NCBI GenBank assembly: GCA_026225555.1
Contig: JAMFSY010000051.1
Coordinates: 1 to 64,000, forward strand
Direction of reading: 5' to 3'
Origin: Methylacidiphilales bacterium
GTDB taxonomy: Bacteria > Verrucomicrobiota > Verrucomicrobiia > Methylacidiphilales > UBA1321
Length of the DNA: 64,000 nt
Made by a program: the position numbers and the translations under genes. Of the stretch, positions 8,848 to 16,810 are shown piece after piece; position 1 is the first letter of the stretch, and each line of letters opens with the position of its first letter. Under the pieces are notes generated by a model. That model searched no databases and was not told where the DNA came from. It saw only the letters and a list, made by a program, of their open reading frames with translations.

Positions 8848-11190
8848 GTGCACTTTCATAAGTACCCCTATTCCGCCAATTTCGAGTTCGCCGCCAAATT
8901 TGATCGCGAGAATGCCTTCAAAACGAAGCGCGGTTCCTACCGACTCAAGGTCGTGTCCGGAGCCGATGACATCTATCATCTCCAGATTGTCGGCAAGGGC
9001 TGGGAACGCAATGAATCGCAAGCGGGACTGCGCTTGCGCAAAGGATCTGCGAAATCGGCTCAGACCCAGCTACACATTGCGCGGGACACCGGAATCACGC
9101 TTAAAAACATTGAGGGCGATACGCTGCTCAGCGGGATTTCCCAGCGCTTTTTCGGCCAATGCGGCGAAGCCTCCATCTTCCAATTCAACCGCGAGCCGGG
9201 GAGCCAGTTTTATGGCCTGGGCGAAAAGTGGACCGGGTTTGAACACTCGGGCAAGACCACCAAGTTCTGGAATACGGACGTCTGGGGCGACTTCCCCGCC
9301 TCCGCCTTCATCGAGGGCAAACCGATTCCCGATCCGGTCTACGTCTCGATTCCTTATCTCATCATCAAACGCGAGAACACTTATCTGGGCCTGCTCCTGG
9401 ATAATCCCTACGCGACCTTCATTTCCACCGGCACCAAGACCTCAATTGCCAATCAGCTGGACGTGGCCGGAAGCACCGGAAATATTCTTCTCGGGGCCGA
9501 GCAGGGTCAGCCGAATCTCTACCTCATTTACGGGCCCTCGCTGGCCGACGTGACGCGGAAGGTGCAGCGCTTGATCGGCACGACTCCCCTGCCCCCGGCT
9601 TGGGCGCTCGGCTGCCACCAGTGCCGCTGGGGCTACCAATCCGAATCGGACCTGAAGGATCTCGACCAGAATTTCCGCAAGCATGGCATCCCGGTCGATG
9701 GCCTCTGGCTCGATATCGATTATATGGACCATTACAAGGTCTTCACCTTCGCGAAAAAGCATTTCCCGAATCCTAAAAAGGCACTCGCCCATTTCGAAAG
9801 TCAGGGACGAAAAGTCGTTCCGATTTTTGATCCCGGCATCAAGGTCGAAAAGGGCTATCCCGTTTACGAACGCGGGCGCAAGGCGCGGGCCTTCTGCGAG
9901 AATCCGCAAGGCCGCGAATATGTCGGTCTCGTCTGGCCGGGTGACTCGGCTTTTCCTGATTTCTCGACCGTCTCCGGCCGCAACTGGTGGGCCAAGGAAG
10001 TGGCCGATTTTGTCTCAGCCGGGATTCCCGGCGCGTGGCTGGACATGAATGATCCCTCCACCGGGCCTTCGGAAAATGAAGACATGCTTTTCGATCACGG
10101 GACCAAGAGCCATTCCTCCTTCCACAATCAATACGCCCTCGGCATGGCCATGGCCTCGCGGCAGGGATTTCTCAAGGCACGGCCAAAGGAGCGGCCCTTC
10201 CTCCTCTCGCGCTCCGGCTTCACTGGATCCAATCGCTACACCGCCATCTGGACGGGAGATAACTACAGCAATTTCTTTCACCTCAAGAACAGCATCCCCA
10301 CCACGCTCAACCTCGCCCTCTCCGGGATTCCCTTCAACGGCCCGGATGCGGGAGGTTTCGGCGGAAATACCACGGCGGAACTGATGATCGCCTGGTACAA
10401 GGCGGGATTTCTTTTTCCGTTCTTTCGCAACCATTCCATCGCCAACAGCCGCCAACAGGAGCCATGGGCCTTCGATAAAAAGACGATGCAACTGCTGCGG
10501 CATTATATGCAGCTTCGTTACCGACTGCGGCCCTATCTCTATCAACTCTTCGCGCAACATGAGGAAAGCGGTGAGGCGATCCTGCGTCCGCTCTTCTACG
10601 ATTTCCCGGACACGCAGGAACTGCCTCTGGGCCTGATCGACGATCAATTCATGGTCGGCCCCGCGATCATGCAAGCGCCCTTTGTGAATGAGAATCCCAC
10701 CACCCGAGAAGTGGTGCTGCCCAACCCCGCGCGCTGGTACGCGACGATGGATAATCGCTGGTACGAAGGCGGCCAGAAATTGAGCTTCACCTTCCAGGCC
10801 AATACCACGCCGCTCTTCATTCGAGACGCGACGATCATCCCCCTCGCGCGTCTCAAGCCGGAAGAAAATGTGTTCGATGCGGCGAAGATCGACTTCCACC
10901 TTTTCCTCTCCGACACCGGGAAGACGACGCTCCGCTATGTCTTCGATGACGGGGCTACTTTCGCCTACCAGGAGGACAAGCGATCCGAGATCGAGCTCGA
11001 AGCCGAGCGCTCGAAGAATTCGATCCAGATCACGCTCAAGTCCCTGCGTTCCGGGTATGGAAACGGCGACTTCACCTTCACGACTTCCGCGGAAATCGAG
11101 AAGGTCTCCGTCAACGGAAAGGCCGCGCGTCCCTGCCGGTCCCAAGGTGTGCCGCTGATCGCTTCCGCGAAAACGTGGAGCCTTCGCTGA
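8848..11190 (+). CDS. Alpha-glucosidase, GH31 family
   Basis: 780 residues if the GTG at 8848 is used. An ATG at 8734 adds 38 residues, but those look like translated intergenic DNA and would overlap the start of the divergent PIG-L gene. Residues near 150-180 hold FYGLGEKWTGFEHSG, typical of the N-terminal beta domain. The barrel has GLWLDIDYMD, then the nucleophile motif AWLDMNDPS (Asp near residue 399), RSGFTGSNRYTAIWTGDN (acid/base region) and FRNHSI. The enzyme hydrolyses alpha-glucosides from the non-reducing end. No signal peptide is evident. It has no operon partners. Confidence 0.9.
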   Translation: MHFHKYPYSANFEFAAKFDRENAFKTKRGSYRLKVVSGADDIYHLQIVGKGWERNESQAGLRLRKGSAKSAQTQLHIARDTGITLKNIEGDTLLSGISQRFFGQCGEASIFQFNREPGSQFYGLGEKWTGFEHSGKTTKFWNTDVWGDFPASAFIEGKPIPDPVYVSIPYLIIKRENTYLGLLLDNPYATFISTGTKTSIANQLDVAGSTGNILLGAEQGQPNLYLIYGPSLADVTRKVQRLIGTTPLPPAWALGCHQCRWGYQSESDLKDLDQNFRKHGIPVDGLWLDIDYMDHYKVFTFAKKHFPNPKKALAHFESQGRKVVPIFDPGIKVEKGYPVYERGRKARAFCENPQGREYVGLVWPGDSAFPDFSTVSGRNWWAKEVADFVSAGIPGAWLDMNDPSTGPSENEDMLFDHGTKSHSSFHNQYALGMAMASRQGFLKARPKERPFLLSRSGFTGSNRYTAIWTGDNYSNFFHLKNSIPTTLNLALSGIPFNGPDAGGFGGNTTAELMIAWYKAGFLFPFFRNHSIANSRQQEPWAFDKKTMQLLRHYMQLRYRLRPYLYQLFAQHEESGEAILRPLFYDFPDTQELPLGLIDDQFMVGPAIMQAPFVNENPTTREVVLPNPARWYATMDNRWYEGGQKLSFTFQANTTPLFIRDATIIPLARLKPEENVFDAAKIDFHLFLSDTGKTTLRYVFDDGATFAYQEDKRSEIELEAERSKNSIQITLKSLRSGYGNGDFTFTTSAEIEKVSVNGKAARPCRSQGVPLIASAKTWSLR

Positions 11191-11191
11191 G

Positions 11192-12475
11192 TTACCAGGC
11201 AATCGGCTTTCCCTTGGCCGCGACCGAGGGAGCGATGCCCAGGATCTGTGCGACGGTCGGCTCGATCTGAAGCACGGAAACGTTCCCCAGATCGCGCGCG
11301 CCGATGGGATCGGGATAACGCCAGAGCAGCATCGTGCCCTGCATTTCAGGCGCGGTCTCGAGCGGATATCCATGCATTCCCTGGACATCCGAGGCGTCCG
11401 CGACTTTCAGCAGCGCCTGGTTGACTGTCTTGCCAAAAGTGTAGCCAGGCTTGAGCACCACGACGAGATCGCCCACGCGCGTGGGATGCTGATAATGCCA
11501 GGCTGCGGGCAACTCGTCCCGCGCATAGCATTCGAGAAAGGGCTGAGTTGAGATCTGCGCCTTAACCGCTCCCACGCGACCGGCCAATTCCCCGGCGGCC
11601 ACCTCCGGAAAGTAAAACGAGGCGACCGGGCCATTGGTGACGATCTCCGCGCCCTGTAAAACCAAAGGCGATGCGAGCCGGTGGACATCCACGATGTTTT
11701 GCACCTTTTGCATGCCGTGATCGGTCGTGATGAGGAGATAAAGATGATCGTTCTTCGTCATCTTCTGGTCCCAGAGCTGGAGTACCTCGTGGAGAAAGCT
11801 GCCCATTTCCTGATCAATCCGCTGAAGCGTGGTTGCGATCTGCGGAGCTTCCGGGCCGTACTGATGGCCAGCGTGATCGAGCGAAGGAATATATCCGATG
11901 ATCAGGCGCAGCGGCTGGGGGGCCTGATCGGCTTTCCAGTTTTCCAGAATGCGGGAAAGCCGTTCCTCATCAGTTAGCTTGTCGTCATACCGGTCGAGAA
12001 AATAAGAGGCCCGCACCGGCCCCGGTTCATTTTGCGATAACGGCCAATCAAGCACTGCCGTGCGGACGCCCTGGCGCTCCGCCGTCACCCACAGAGGCTC
12101 CGCCTGCAAAAGGGAGGCATCAGGCGGGAAGTGGACGACTTTATTGGTGCGCTCATCCAGCATGCTATTGCCCGTGATCCCGTTTTGATCCGGCGGCACG
12201 CCGGTCATCTCCACGGAATGACTGGGAAAAGTAATCGAGGGAAAGATGGGCTGAAGATGTCCCGTAAAGCCCCCGTCCTTCATCAATCCATTGAAGAAAG
12301 GCAGCGACTTCTTCCCGATATAATCTCCACGAAACCCATCGATGCTGATCCAAAGCACGACGTTACGCGGAGCGGCTGGAGCCGGGGTCTGGGCATGGAC
12401 TTGGCTTGCCGCCATGAGGAAGCCGATCAATGCCCGGCCCAGACAGACCCATGAAGCTGCAGCGCGGAAAATCAT
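11192..12475 (-). CDS. Exported type I phosphodiesterase / nucleotide pyrophosphatase
   Basis: 427 residues from MIFRAAASWVCLGRALIG, a signal peptide ending at VHAQ. The alkaline-phosphatase superfamily metal sites are complete: ISIDGFRGDY (Asp), the Thr nucleophile in FPSITFPSHSVEMTG, SLDHAGHQYGPE (Asp, His), TTDHGM (Asp-His) and a late His in GMHGYP. These match ENPP-type enzymes that hydrolyse phosphodiester or pyrophosphate bonds with two zinc ions in the periplasm. An earlier ATG at 12547 lies inside a dispersed repeat and is unlikely. It converges tightly with the GH31 gene, leaving one base between them. Confidence 0.9.
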   Translation of the reverse strand: MIFRAAASWVCLGRALIGFLMAASQVHAQTPAPAAPRNVVLWISIDGFRGDYIGKKSLPFFNGLMKDGGFTGHLQPIFPSITFPSHSVEMTGVPPDQNGITGNSMLDERTNKVVHFPPDASLLQAEPLWVTAERQGVRTAVLDWPLSQNEPGPVRASYFLDRYDDKLTDEERLSRILENWKADQAPQPLRLIIGYIPSLDHAGHQYGPEAPQIATTLQRIDQEMGSFLHEVLQLWDQKMTKNDHLYLLITTDHGMQKVQNIVDVHRLASPLVLQGAEIVTNGPVASFYFPEVAAGELAGRVGAVKAQISTQPFLECYARDELPAAWHYQHPTRVGDLVVVLKPGYTFGKTVNQALLKVADASDVQGMHGYPLETAPEMQGTMLLWRYPDPIGARDLGNVSVLQIEPTVAQILGIAPSVAAKGKPIAW

Positions 12476-12526
12476 GCGCCCAAGGAAGCAGAAAAGCCTT
12501 CTCGCGGCAAATGGGCTGTCTAGGAG

Positions 12527-12661
12527 CTTGCTGAAAATTTCAGTCATCCTGAGCTTGTCGAAGGATCAGGTCGGTTGCCTCTTGCTTTTACCGGGGCAGA
12601 ACTGATCCTTCGACAAGCTCAGGATGACTGAAATTTTTGAGAGTGAGTCTTTTTCAGCAAG
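12527..12661. repeat. Dispersed repeat family A, copy 2
   Basis: A perfect 35-base inverted repeat: left arm 12535-12569 and right arm 12602-12636, with a 32-base loop containing tcggttgcct. Outside the arms, cttgctg (12528) pairs with cagcaag (12655). The arm core is catcctgagcttgtcgaagg. It could form a long cruciform or RNA hairpin between the phosphodiesterase and pgl genes. The rest of the gap to 12753 holds only the pgl promoter. Confidence 0.9.
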
Positions 12662-12718
12662 GTCCGAGGATCCGACGTGACAATTGTGAATCGAGTCGAT
12701 CCTCAAAATCGGCGGCGC

Positions 12719-12747
12719 TTGCCTCTCCTGATCTGCGAACGTAGGCT
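12719..12747 (+). promoter_or_regulatory. Putative promoter of pgl, leaderless type
   Basis: TTGCCT (12719-12724), 17 bases, TAGGCT (12742-12747), then exactly six bases to the ATG at 12754. There is no Shine-Dalgarno sequence, so the mRNA probably begins at the ATG. Confidence 0.45.
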
Positions 12748-12753
12748 TAACTC

Positions 12754-13515
12754 ATGAGCCAGGAATTCCGTTACGTTTATGCCGATGGCGACGCCCTCGC
12801 GCTGGCCGCCGCCTCCGAGTTGACCCGGCTGGCGCAGCGCAGTGTGGTTGAGCGTGGCCTCTTCACCCTCGCCCTCGCGGGTGGCTCGACGCCAAAGAAG
12901 CTTTACACCCTACTTGGCACCGACCCCGCCTACCGGGATTTCCCCTGGGACAAAACGCATCTCTTCTTTGGCGATGAGCGCCACGTGCCGCCCGACCATG
13001 CGGACAGCAATTATCTCATGGTCAAGACGACGCTTCTTTCCTCGGGACTGGTGCCGGAAAAGAATGTGCACCGTGTCCGCGCCGAGTTGCCCGACGCGCA
13101 GCAGGCTGCGGCCGATTATGAGGTCGAGATGCGTTCCTTCTTCAACGAGATCCTGCGGGACAAGGGGTTTCCGCAATTCGATTTGATCCTGCTCGGGATG
13201 GGGCCCGACGGCCACACCGCCTCGCTCTTTCCGGACAGCCCCGGCCTCGAGGAAAAAGAACGCTGGGTCATCGCCAACCCGGTCGAGAAATTCAAGACCG
13301 ACCGCATCACCTTCACCTATCCCGTCCTGAACGCCGCGCGCGCCATTTACCTGCTCGTCGCCGGCGCGGACAAGACGGACATGATCTACAACGTCCTCGT
13401 CAAGGACCGCCATAATGCGGTCTATCCTGTCCAACGCGTCGTGCCCGCCGACGGCACCAAGGTCTGGATGCTGGACAAGGCCGCCGCCGCGCGCCTGCCT
13501 CAAATCCTCAGCTAA
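12754..13515 (+). CDS. pgl: 6-phosphogluconolactonase
   Basis: 253 residues, matching the DevB/Pgl family. FTLALAGGSTPKKLYTLL (residues 31-48) is the phosphate-binding loop, HLFFGDERHVPPDHADSNY the conserved substrate block, and LILLGMGPDGHTASLFPDS carries the catalytic His. The enzyme hydrolyses 6-phosphogluconolactone, the second step of the oxidative pentose phosphate pathway. The next gene, ribulose-phosphate epimerase, starts six bases downstream, so the two form a pentose phosphate operon. No zwf or gnd is nearby. Confidence 0.95.
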   Translation: MSQEFRYVYADGDALALAAASELTRLAQRSVVERGLFTLALAGGSTPKKLYTLLGTDPAYRDFPWDKTHLFFGDERHVPPDHADSNYLMVKTTLLSSGLVPEKNVHRVRAELPDAQQAAADYEVEMRSFFNEILRDKGFPQFDLILLGMGPDGHTASLFPDSPGLEEKERWVIANPVEKFKTDRITFTYPVLNAARAIYLLVAGADKTDMIYNVLVKDRHNAVYPVQRVVPADGTKVWMLDKAAAARLPQILS

Positions 13516-13521
13516 ACGCCC

Positions 13522-14205
13522 ATGAATCCCATCCGCATCGCCCCCTCCATCATTGCCGCCGATTTCAGTTATCTTCGCGCGGAAGTTGCCCGCGTTGAAC
13601 AGGGTGGCGCGGATATGCTCCACGTCGATATCATGGATGGCCATTTCGTGCCGAACATCACCTTTGGCCCCGCCATCGTGAAGACGATCAAGGGGCTGAC
13701 CAAGCTGCCGCTCGACGTCCACCTGATGATCTCGCGCCCGCGCAAATTCATCACCTCTTTCTGCGAGGCGGGCGCGGCCAACATCACTTTTCACGTTGAG
13801 ACCGAGGACACCATCTACACCGCGATCGAGGAGATCCGCGTATTCGATTGCAAGGCCGGACTCTCCGTCAAACCGAAGACGCCCCTCTCCGCCGTGCGTG
13901 ACCATCTTGGCCACATCGACCGCCTGCTGATCATGACCGTCGAGCCCGGATTCGGCGGTCAGAAATTCATGCCCGAGATGCTCGAGAAGGTGAAGGAAGC
14001 GGTTGAATTGCGCCGGAAGGGCAACTACAAATTCGATATCGAGGTCGATGGCGGCCTGGACAAGTACACCGTGTGGCCCGCGGTTCGCGCCGGCGCGGAA
14101 GTGATCGTCGCGGGCACGGCGGTTTTCGGTCAGGTCGACGCGGAATTAGCCATTCGCGAAATCCGGGACGGCGCGAAGCAGGCGCTCGCGCATCTTCAGC
14201 CTTAA
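13522..14205 (+). CDS. rpe: Ribulose-phosphate 3-epimerase
   Basis: 227 residues, standard length. The TIM-barrel signatures run in order: IAPSIIAADFSYL (catalytic Asp), DMLHVDIMDGHFVPN (metal ligands), LPLDVHLMI, MTVEPGFGGQKFMPEMLEK and IEVDGGLD (second catalytic Asp). It interconverts ribulose 5-phosphate and xylulose 5-phosphate. It is co-directional with pgl (gap of six bases). Its TAA stop shares four bases with the TAA stop of the convergent adenosyltransferase gene. Confidence 0.96.
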   Translation: MNPIRIAPSIIAADFSYLRAEVARVEQGGADMLHVDIMDGHFVPNITFGPAIVKTIKGLTKLPLDVHLMISRPRKFITSFCEAGAANITFHVETEDTIYTAIEEIRVFDCKAGLSVKPKTPLSAVRDHLGHIDRLLIMTVEPGFGGQKFMPEMLEKVKEAVELRRKGNYKFDIEVDGGLDKYTVWPAVRAGAEVIVAGTAVFGQVDAELAIREIRDGAKQALAHLQP

Positions 14206-14744
14206 TCGTCCGAAACGCCGAGCTGAGTCTCGGTGTAACGCGCGAAAAGCCAGAGCAGGTCCGAGAGCCGGTTCAGGTATTTGATCACGAGCAGTTCCAC
14301 TTCCTTATCGGCGGACAACTTGACCACCAGACGCTCGGCGCGGCGGCAGGTCGTCCGCGCCACATCGAGCGCGCCAGATGCAACGCTTGCCCCCGGCGTG
14401 GCCCAGCCGGCAAAAGTAATCTTTTCTTTTTCGATCCGGGCGACCAGCTCGTCGAGGTGCTGCAGCATCTCGGCTGTCAGCCTCGGGTACTTGTCTTCCG
14501 CATAGCGGTCCGCATCCTCCGGCGCCACGGCCAGTTCGCCCATCAGGGCCACGAGCTGTTTTTGGATGAGCAGCAATTCCTTTTTCACCATCGGCAGGGT
14601 GGCGTGCGCCCGCGCGAGACCGAGCGCGGCGTTGAGCTCATCGACCGTACCGTAGGTCTCCACCCGCAGATCGTATTTCGCGACCCGGCGGCCATACATC
14701 AAGCTTGTCCTCCCTTGGTCCCCCGTGCGCGTGGCAATCGACAT
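14202..14744 (-). CDS. Cob(I)alamin adenosyltransferase, PduO type
   Basis: 180 residues. TRTGDQGRTSLMYGRRV is the N-terminal ATP-binding signature of PduO/EutT/MMAB-type adenosyltransferases. It is followed by VETYGTVDELNAALGLARA and the helical-bundle motif ARTTCRRAERLVVKLSA. The enzyme transfers the adenosyl group of ATP to cob(I)alamin to make coenzyme B12. No cobalamin biosynthesis gene and no recognisable B12 riboswitch is nearby, so salvage is the likely role. It converges on rpe with a four-base stop overlap. Confidence 0.93.
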   Translation of the reverse strand: MSIATRTGDQGRTSLMYGRRVAKYDLRVETYGTVDELNAALGLARAHATLPMVKKELLLIQKQLVALMGELAVAPEDADRYAEDKYPRLTAEMLQHLDELVARIEKEKITFAGWATPGASVASGALDVARTTCRRAERLVVKLSADKEVELLVIKYLNRLSDLLWLFARYTETQLGVSDD

Positions 14745-14806
14745 AAGCTCTCATTTGACAGGAAAATCTTGCGGACACGATCCAAAAATTGACGGTAGAT
14801 TGAGCC

Positions 14807-15913
14807 ATGAGTTCAGCCCGTTTGATGTGTTCCGCGAGTGGTTCCGATGCCGACATGCTTTACGCCATCGGCTTCTATGCCGACGATCCGTTTATCTGGT
14901 GGGAAATTCGCGGCAAGACCCATATTGCGTTGTCGCCCCTCGAGATCGATCGTGCCCGGCCCGTCGCGCGTGCCAGTGAGGTGCATGGCAATGGCGAGTT
15001 TCTCGACCCCAAGGCCAAGGGCTCATTTGCGGGCATCATCGTCGGCATCGCAAAAAAATACCGGCTTCGCTCGTTCCTCGTGCCGGAGCAATTCCCCGCC
15101 GGGCTATTGGAAAAACTTCGCCGGGAAGGACTCAGGATCACCGTTTCCGAGGCGCCTTTTTTCCCGCAACGCGGCCAGAAAACGAAGGAGGAAATCGCGG
15201 CGCTCCAAACAGCCCTGCGTGTCGCTGAGACGGGACTCCGGCGCGGCATCGATGTCCTCAAGGCGAGCAAGTCCGATCGGCGCGGATTTCTGCAATGGAA
15301 CAAAATGGGCCTCACCTCGGAACGGCTCCGGGCCGAGATGGACTCAGCGGTGCTCCATGCCGGAGGCTCGCCCGCCAACACCATTGTCGCCGGCGGCGAG
15401 CAGGGCTGCGATCCCCACGAGCGCGGCCACGGTCCCCTGCGTGCGAACGAGGCGATCGTGCTCGATATTTTTCCACGCCATGCCCGCAATCATTATTATG
15501 GCGATCTCACGCGGACAGTCGTGCGCGGCCGTGCCTCGGAGGGGTTGAAGGCCCAGTATGCCACCGTCCAGAGCGGCAAACGCTGGGTCATGAAACAGAT
15601 GCGCGCGGGCGCGAACGGCCCCGCCCTGCAGAAGGAGCTGATCGAGCGCTTCACCGCCGCCGGTTATCCGACCGAGCAGCGCCAGGGACGATGGGTCGGC
15701 ATGTTCCACGGCGTCGGCCACGGCCTGGGACTTGATCTGCACGAATCCCCGCGCTTTGCCGCCGGCAAACTATTCGAGGGGCTGAGCATCACCGTCGAGC
15801 CCGGACTCTATTACCCCGGCGTCGGCGGCGTGCGGATCGAGGATGTCGTCATCGTCGGCAAGACGGGCGTGCGCAATCTCACGAAATTCGAGGAAGAGCT
15901 GGAGCTGCGCTAA
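14807..15913 (+). CDS. M24 family metallopeptidase (Xaa-Pro peptidase-like)
   Basis: 368 residues: a creatinase-type N-terminal domain (1-140) and a pita-bread catalytic domain. The five metal ligands can be found: Asp in IVLDIFPRH, Asp in YYGDLTRTVV, His in MFHGVGHGLGLDLHES, Glu in SITVEPGLYYP and Glu in VRIEDVVIVG. The fold is shared by Xaa-Pro aminopeptidases and prolidases, which cleave next to proline. There is no signal peptide. TAGATT five bases ahead of the ATG may be a leaderless -10 box, but I see no good -35. It converges on the transglutaminase gene. Confidence 0.9.
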   Translation: MSSARLMCSASGSDADMLYAIGFYADDPFIWWEIRGKTHIALSPLEIDRARPVARASEVHGNGEFLDPKAKGSFAGIIVGIAKKYRLRSFLVPEQFPAGLLEKLRREGLRITVSEAPFFPQRGQKTKEEIAALQTALRVAETGLRRGIDVLKASKSDRRGFLQWNKMGLTSERLRAEMDSAVLHAGGSPANTIVAGGEQGCDPHERGHGPLRANEAIVLDIFPRHARNHYYGDLTRTVVRGRASEGLKAQYATVQSGKRWVMKQMRAGANGPALQKELIERFTAAGYPTEQRQGRWVGMFHGVGHGLGLDLHESPRFAAGKLFEGLSITVEPGLYYPGVGGVRIEDVVIVGKTGVRNLTKFEEELELR

Positions 15914-15925
15914 AACAAAGCGGAC

Positions 15926-16810
15926 CTAAGCCCCAAAAGGAACGCTCTGTCCCGTCGTCCGCGAAACGGTCACGGCCACAGATAGCTCCTGCCGCTCCGG
16001 GCCCTTGAAGACGCCGCGCAGAGGAGAGACATCATGGTAGTCGCGCCCGACGCCGATCTGCACGTGACGCTCACCTTCAAGAATCTCATTGGTCGGGTCG
16101 ATGCCCAGCCAGAAGCCGCTGGGGAGATAAACTTCGACCCAGGCATGGCTGGCCGTCGCGCCGGTCAGCGCATCTGGATCACCCGATGAATTCGTCTCAA
16201 TATAGCCGCTGACATAACGGGCGGGCAGGCCGGCGCAACGAATCAGTGCGATCATCAGATGCGCGAAATCCTGGCAGACGCCCTGCCGCGTGCGCAGCAC
16301 CTCGGCCAGCGGCGTGCGCACATCGGTCACGCCCGGCATGTAAGTGAATTGATTATAGATGAACGAATTCAGGGCCAGGATCGAATCGGCAAACGAGCCA
16401 CTGCTGGGAAGACACTGCTTCGAAAGCGCTTCCAGCTCCGGGGTGAAAGGCGCATGCAGGGACGGCATGAGATAATCGAAGAGCAACCGGCGCTGCGGCC
16501 AGTTCAGGCGCACTGCCTCGCTGACCGTCAGGTCGAGCCCGCTCAGCGCATCCTTGCGCGGCATCGTCTCCACCGTGCTGCGCGAGGTGACGCTCAGGCA
16601 TTTGTGGCGGAACGGGACGGAAAGGCACTCGACCGTGTTCCCGTAATAATCGGTGAATTCCTCCAGCGGCACGCGCGGATTCACTTCCGTGACGTGATGA
16701 AGAATATTCTGCAGATTGCTTTGACGGGGACGCACCCGCAATTCGGTAAACGACTCGATCGCCGGAGCGGAGTATTCGTAGGACGTGTTGTGAACGATAT
16801 TGAAGATCAT
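15926..16810 (-). CDS. Transglutaminase-like cysteine peptidase family protein
   Basis: 294 residues. N-terminal beta domain (MIFNIVHNTSYEYSAPAIES), then the transglutaminase core with catalytic Cys in RQGVCQDFAHLMIALIR, His in ASHAWVEVYLP and Asp in LGIDPTNE. Its ATG overlaps the stop of the upstream ATP-grasp/alpha-E gene by four bases (ATGA), so the two are translationally coupled. In comparative genomics this trio (circularly permuted ATP-grasp, alpha-E, transglutaminase) recurs and is proposed to make and cut a peptide or peptide-like amide. Function in this organism is inferred only from that association. Confidence 0.93.
   Translation of the reverse strand: MIFNIVHNTSYEYSAPAIESFTELRVRPRQSNLQNILHHVTEVNPRVPLEEFTDYYGNTVECLSVPFRHKCLSVTSRSTVETMPRKDALSGLDLTVSEAVRLNWPQRRLLFDYLMPSLHAPFTPELEALSKQCLPSSGSFADSILALNSFIYNQFTYMPGVTDVRTPLAEVLRTRQGVCQDFAHLMIALIRCAGLPARYVSGYIETNSSGDPDALTGATASHAWVEVYLPSGFWLGIDPTNEILEGERHVQIGVGRDYHDVSPLRGVFKGPERQELSVAVTVSRTTGQSVPFGA

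Noticed and set aside
8734-8850. ATG at 8734 as the GH31 start
   Set aside because: The extra 38 residues (HLLHGALLLLLHFHW) look like translated intergenic sequence and the ATG would overlap the divergent PIG-L start. It is not excluded, only less likely than GTG at 8848.
10015-11388. Minus-strand open frame of 457 codons
   Set aside because: Antisense to the GH31 gene and to the end of the phosphodiesterase gene; no domain seen.
12476-12547. ATG at 12547 as start of the phosphodiesterase
   Set aside because: It lies inside repeat family A; the ATG at 12475 gives a proper signal peptide.
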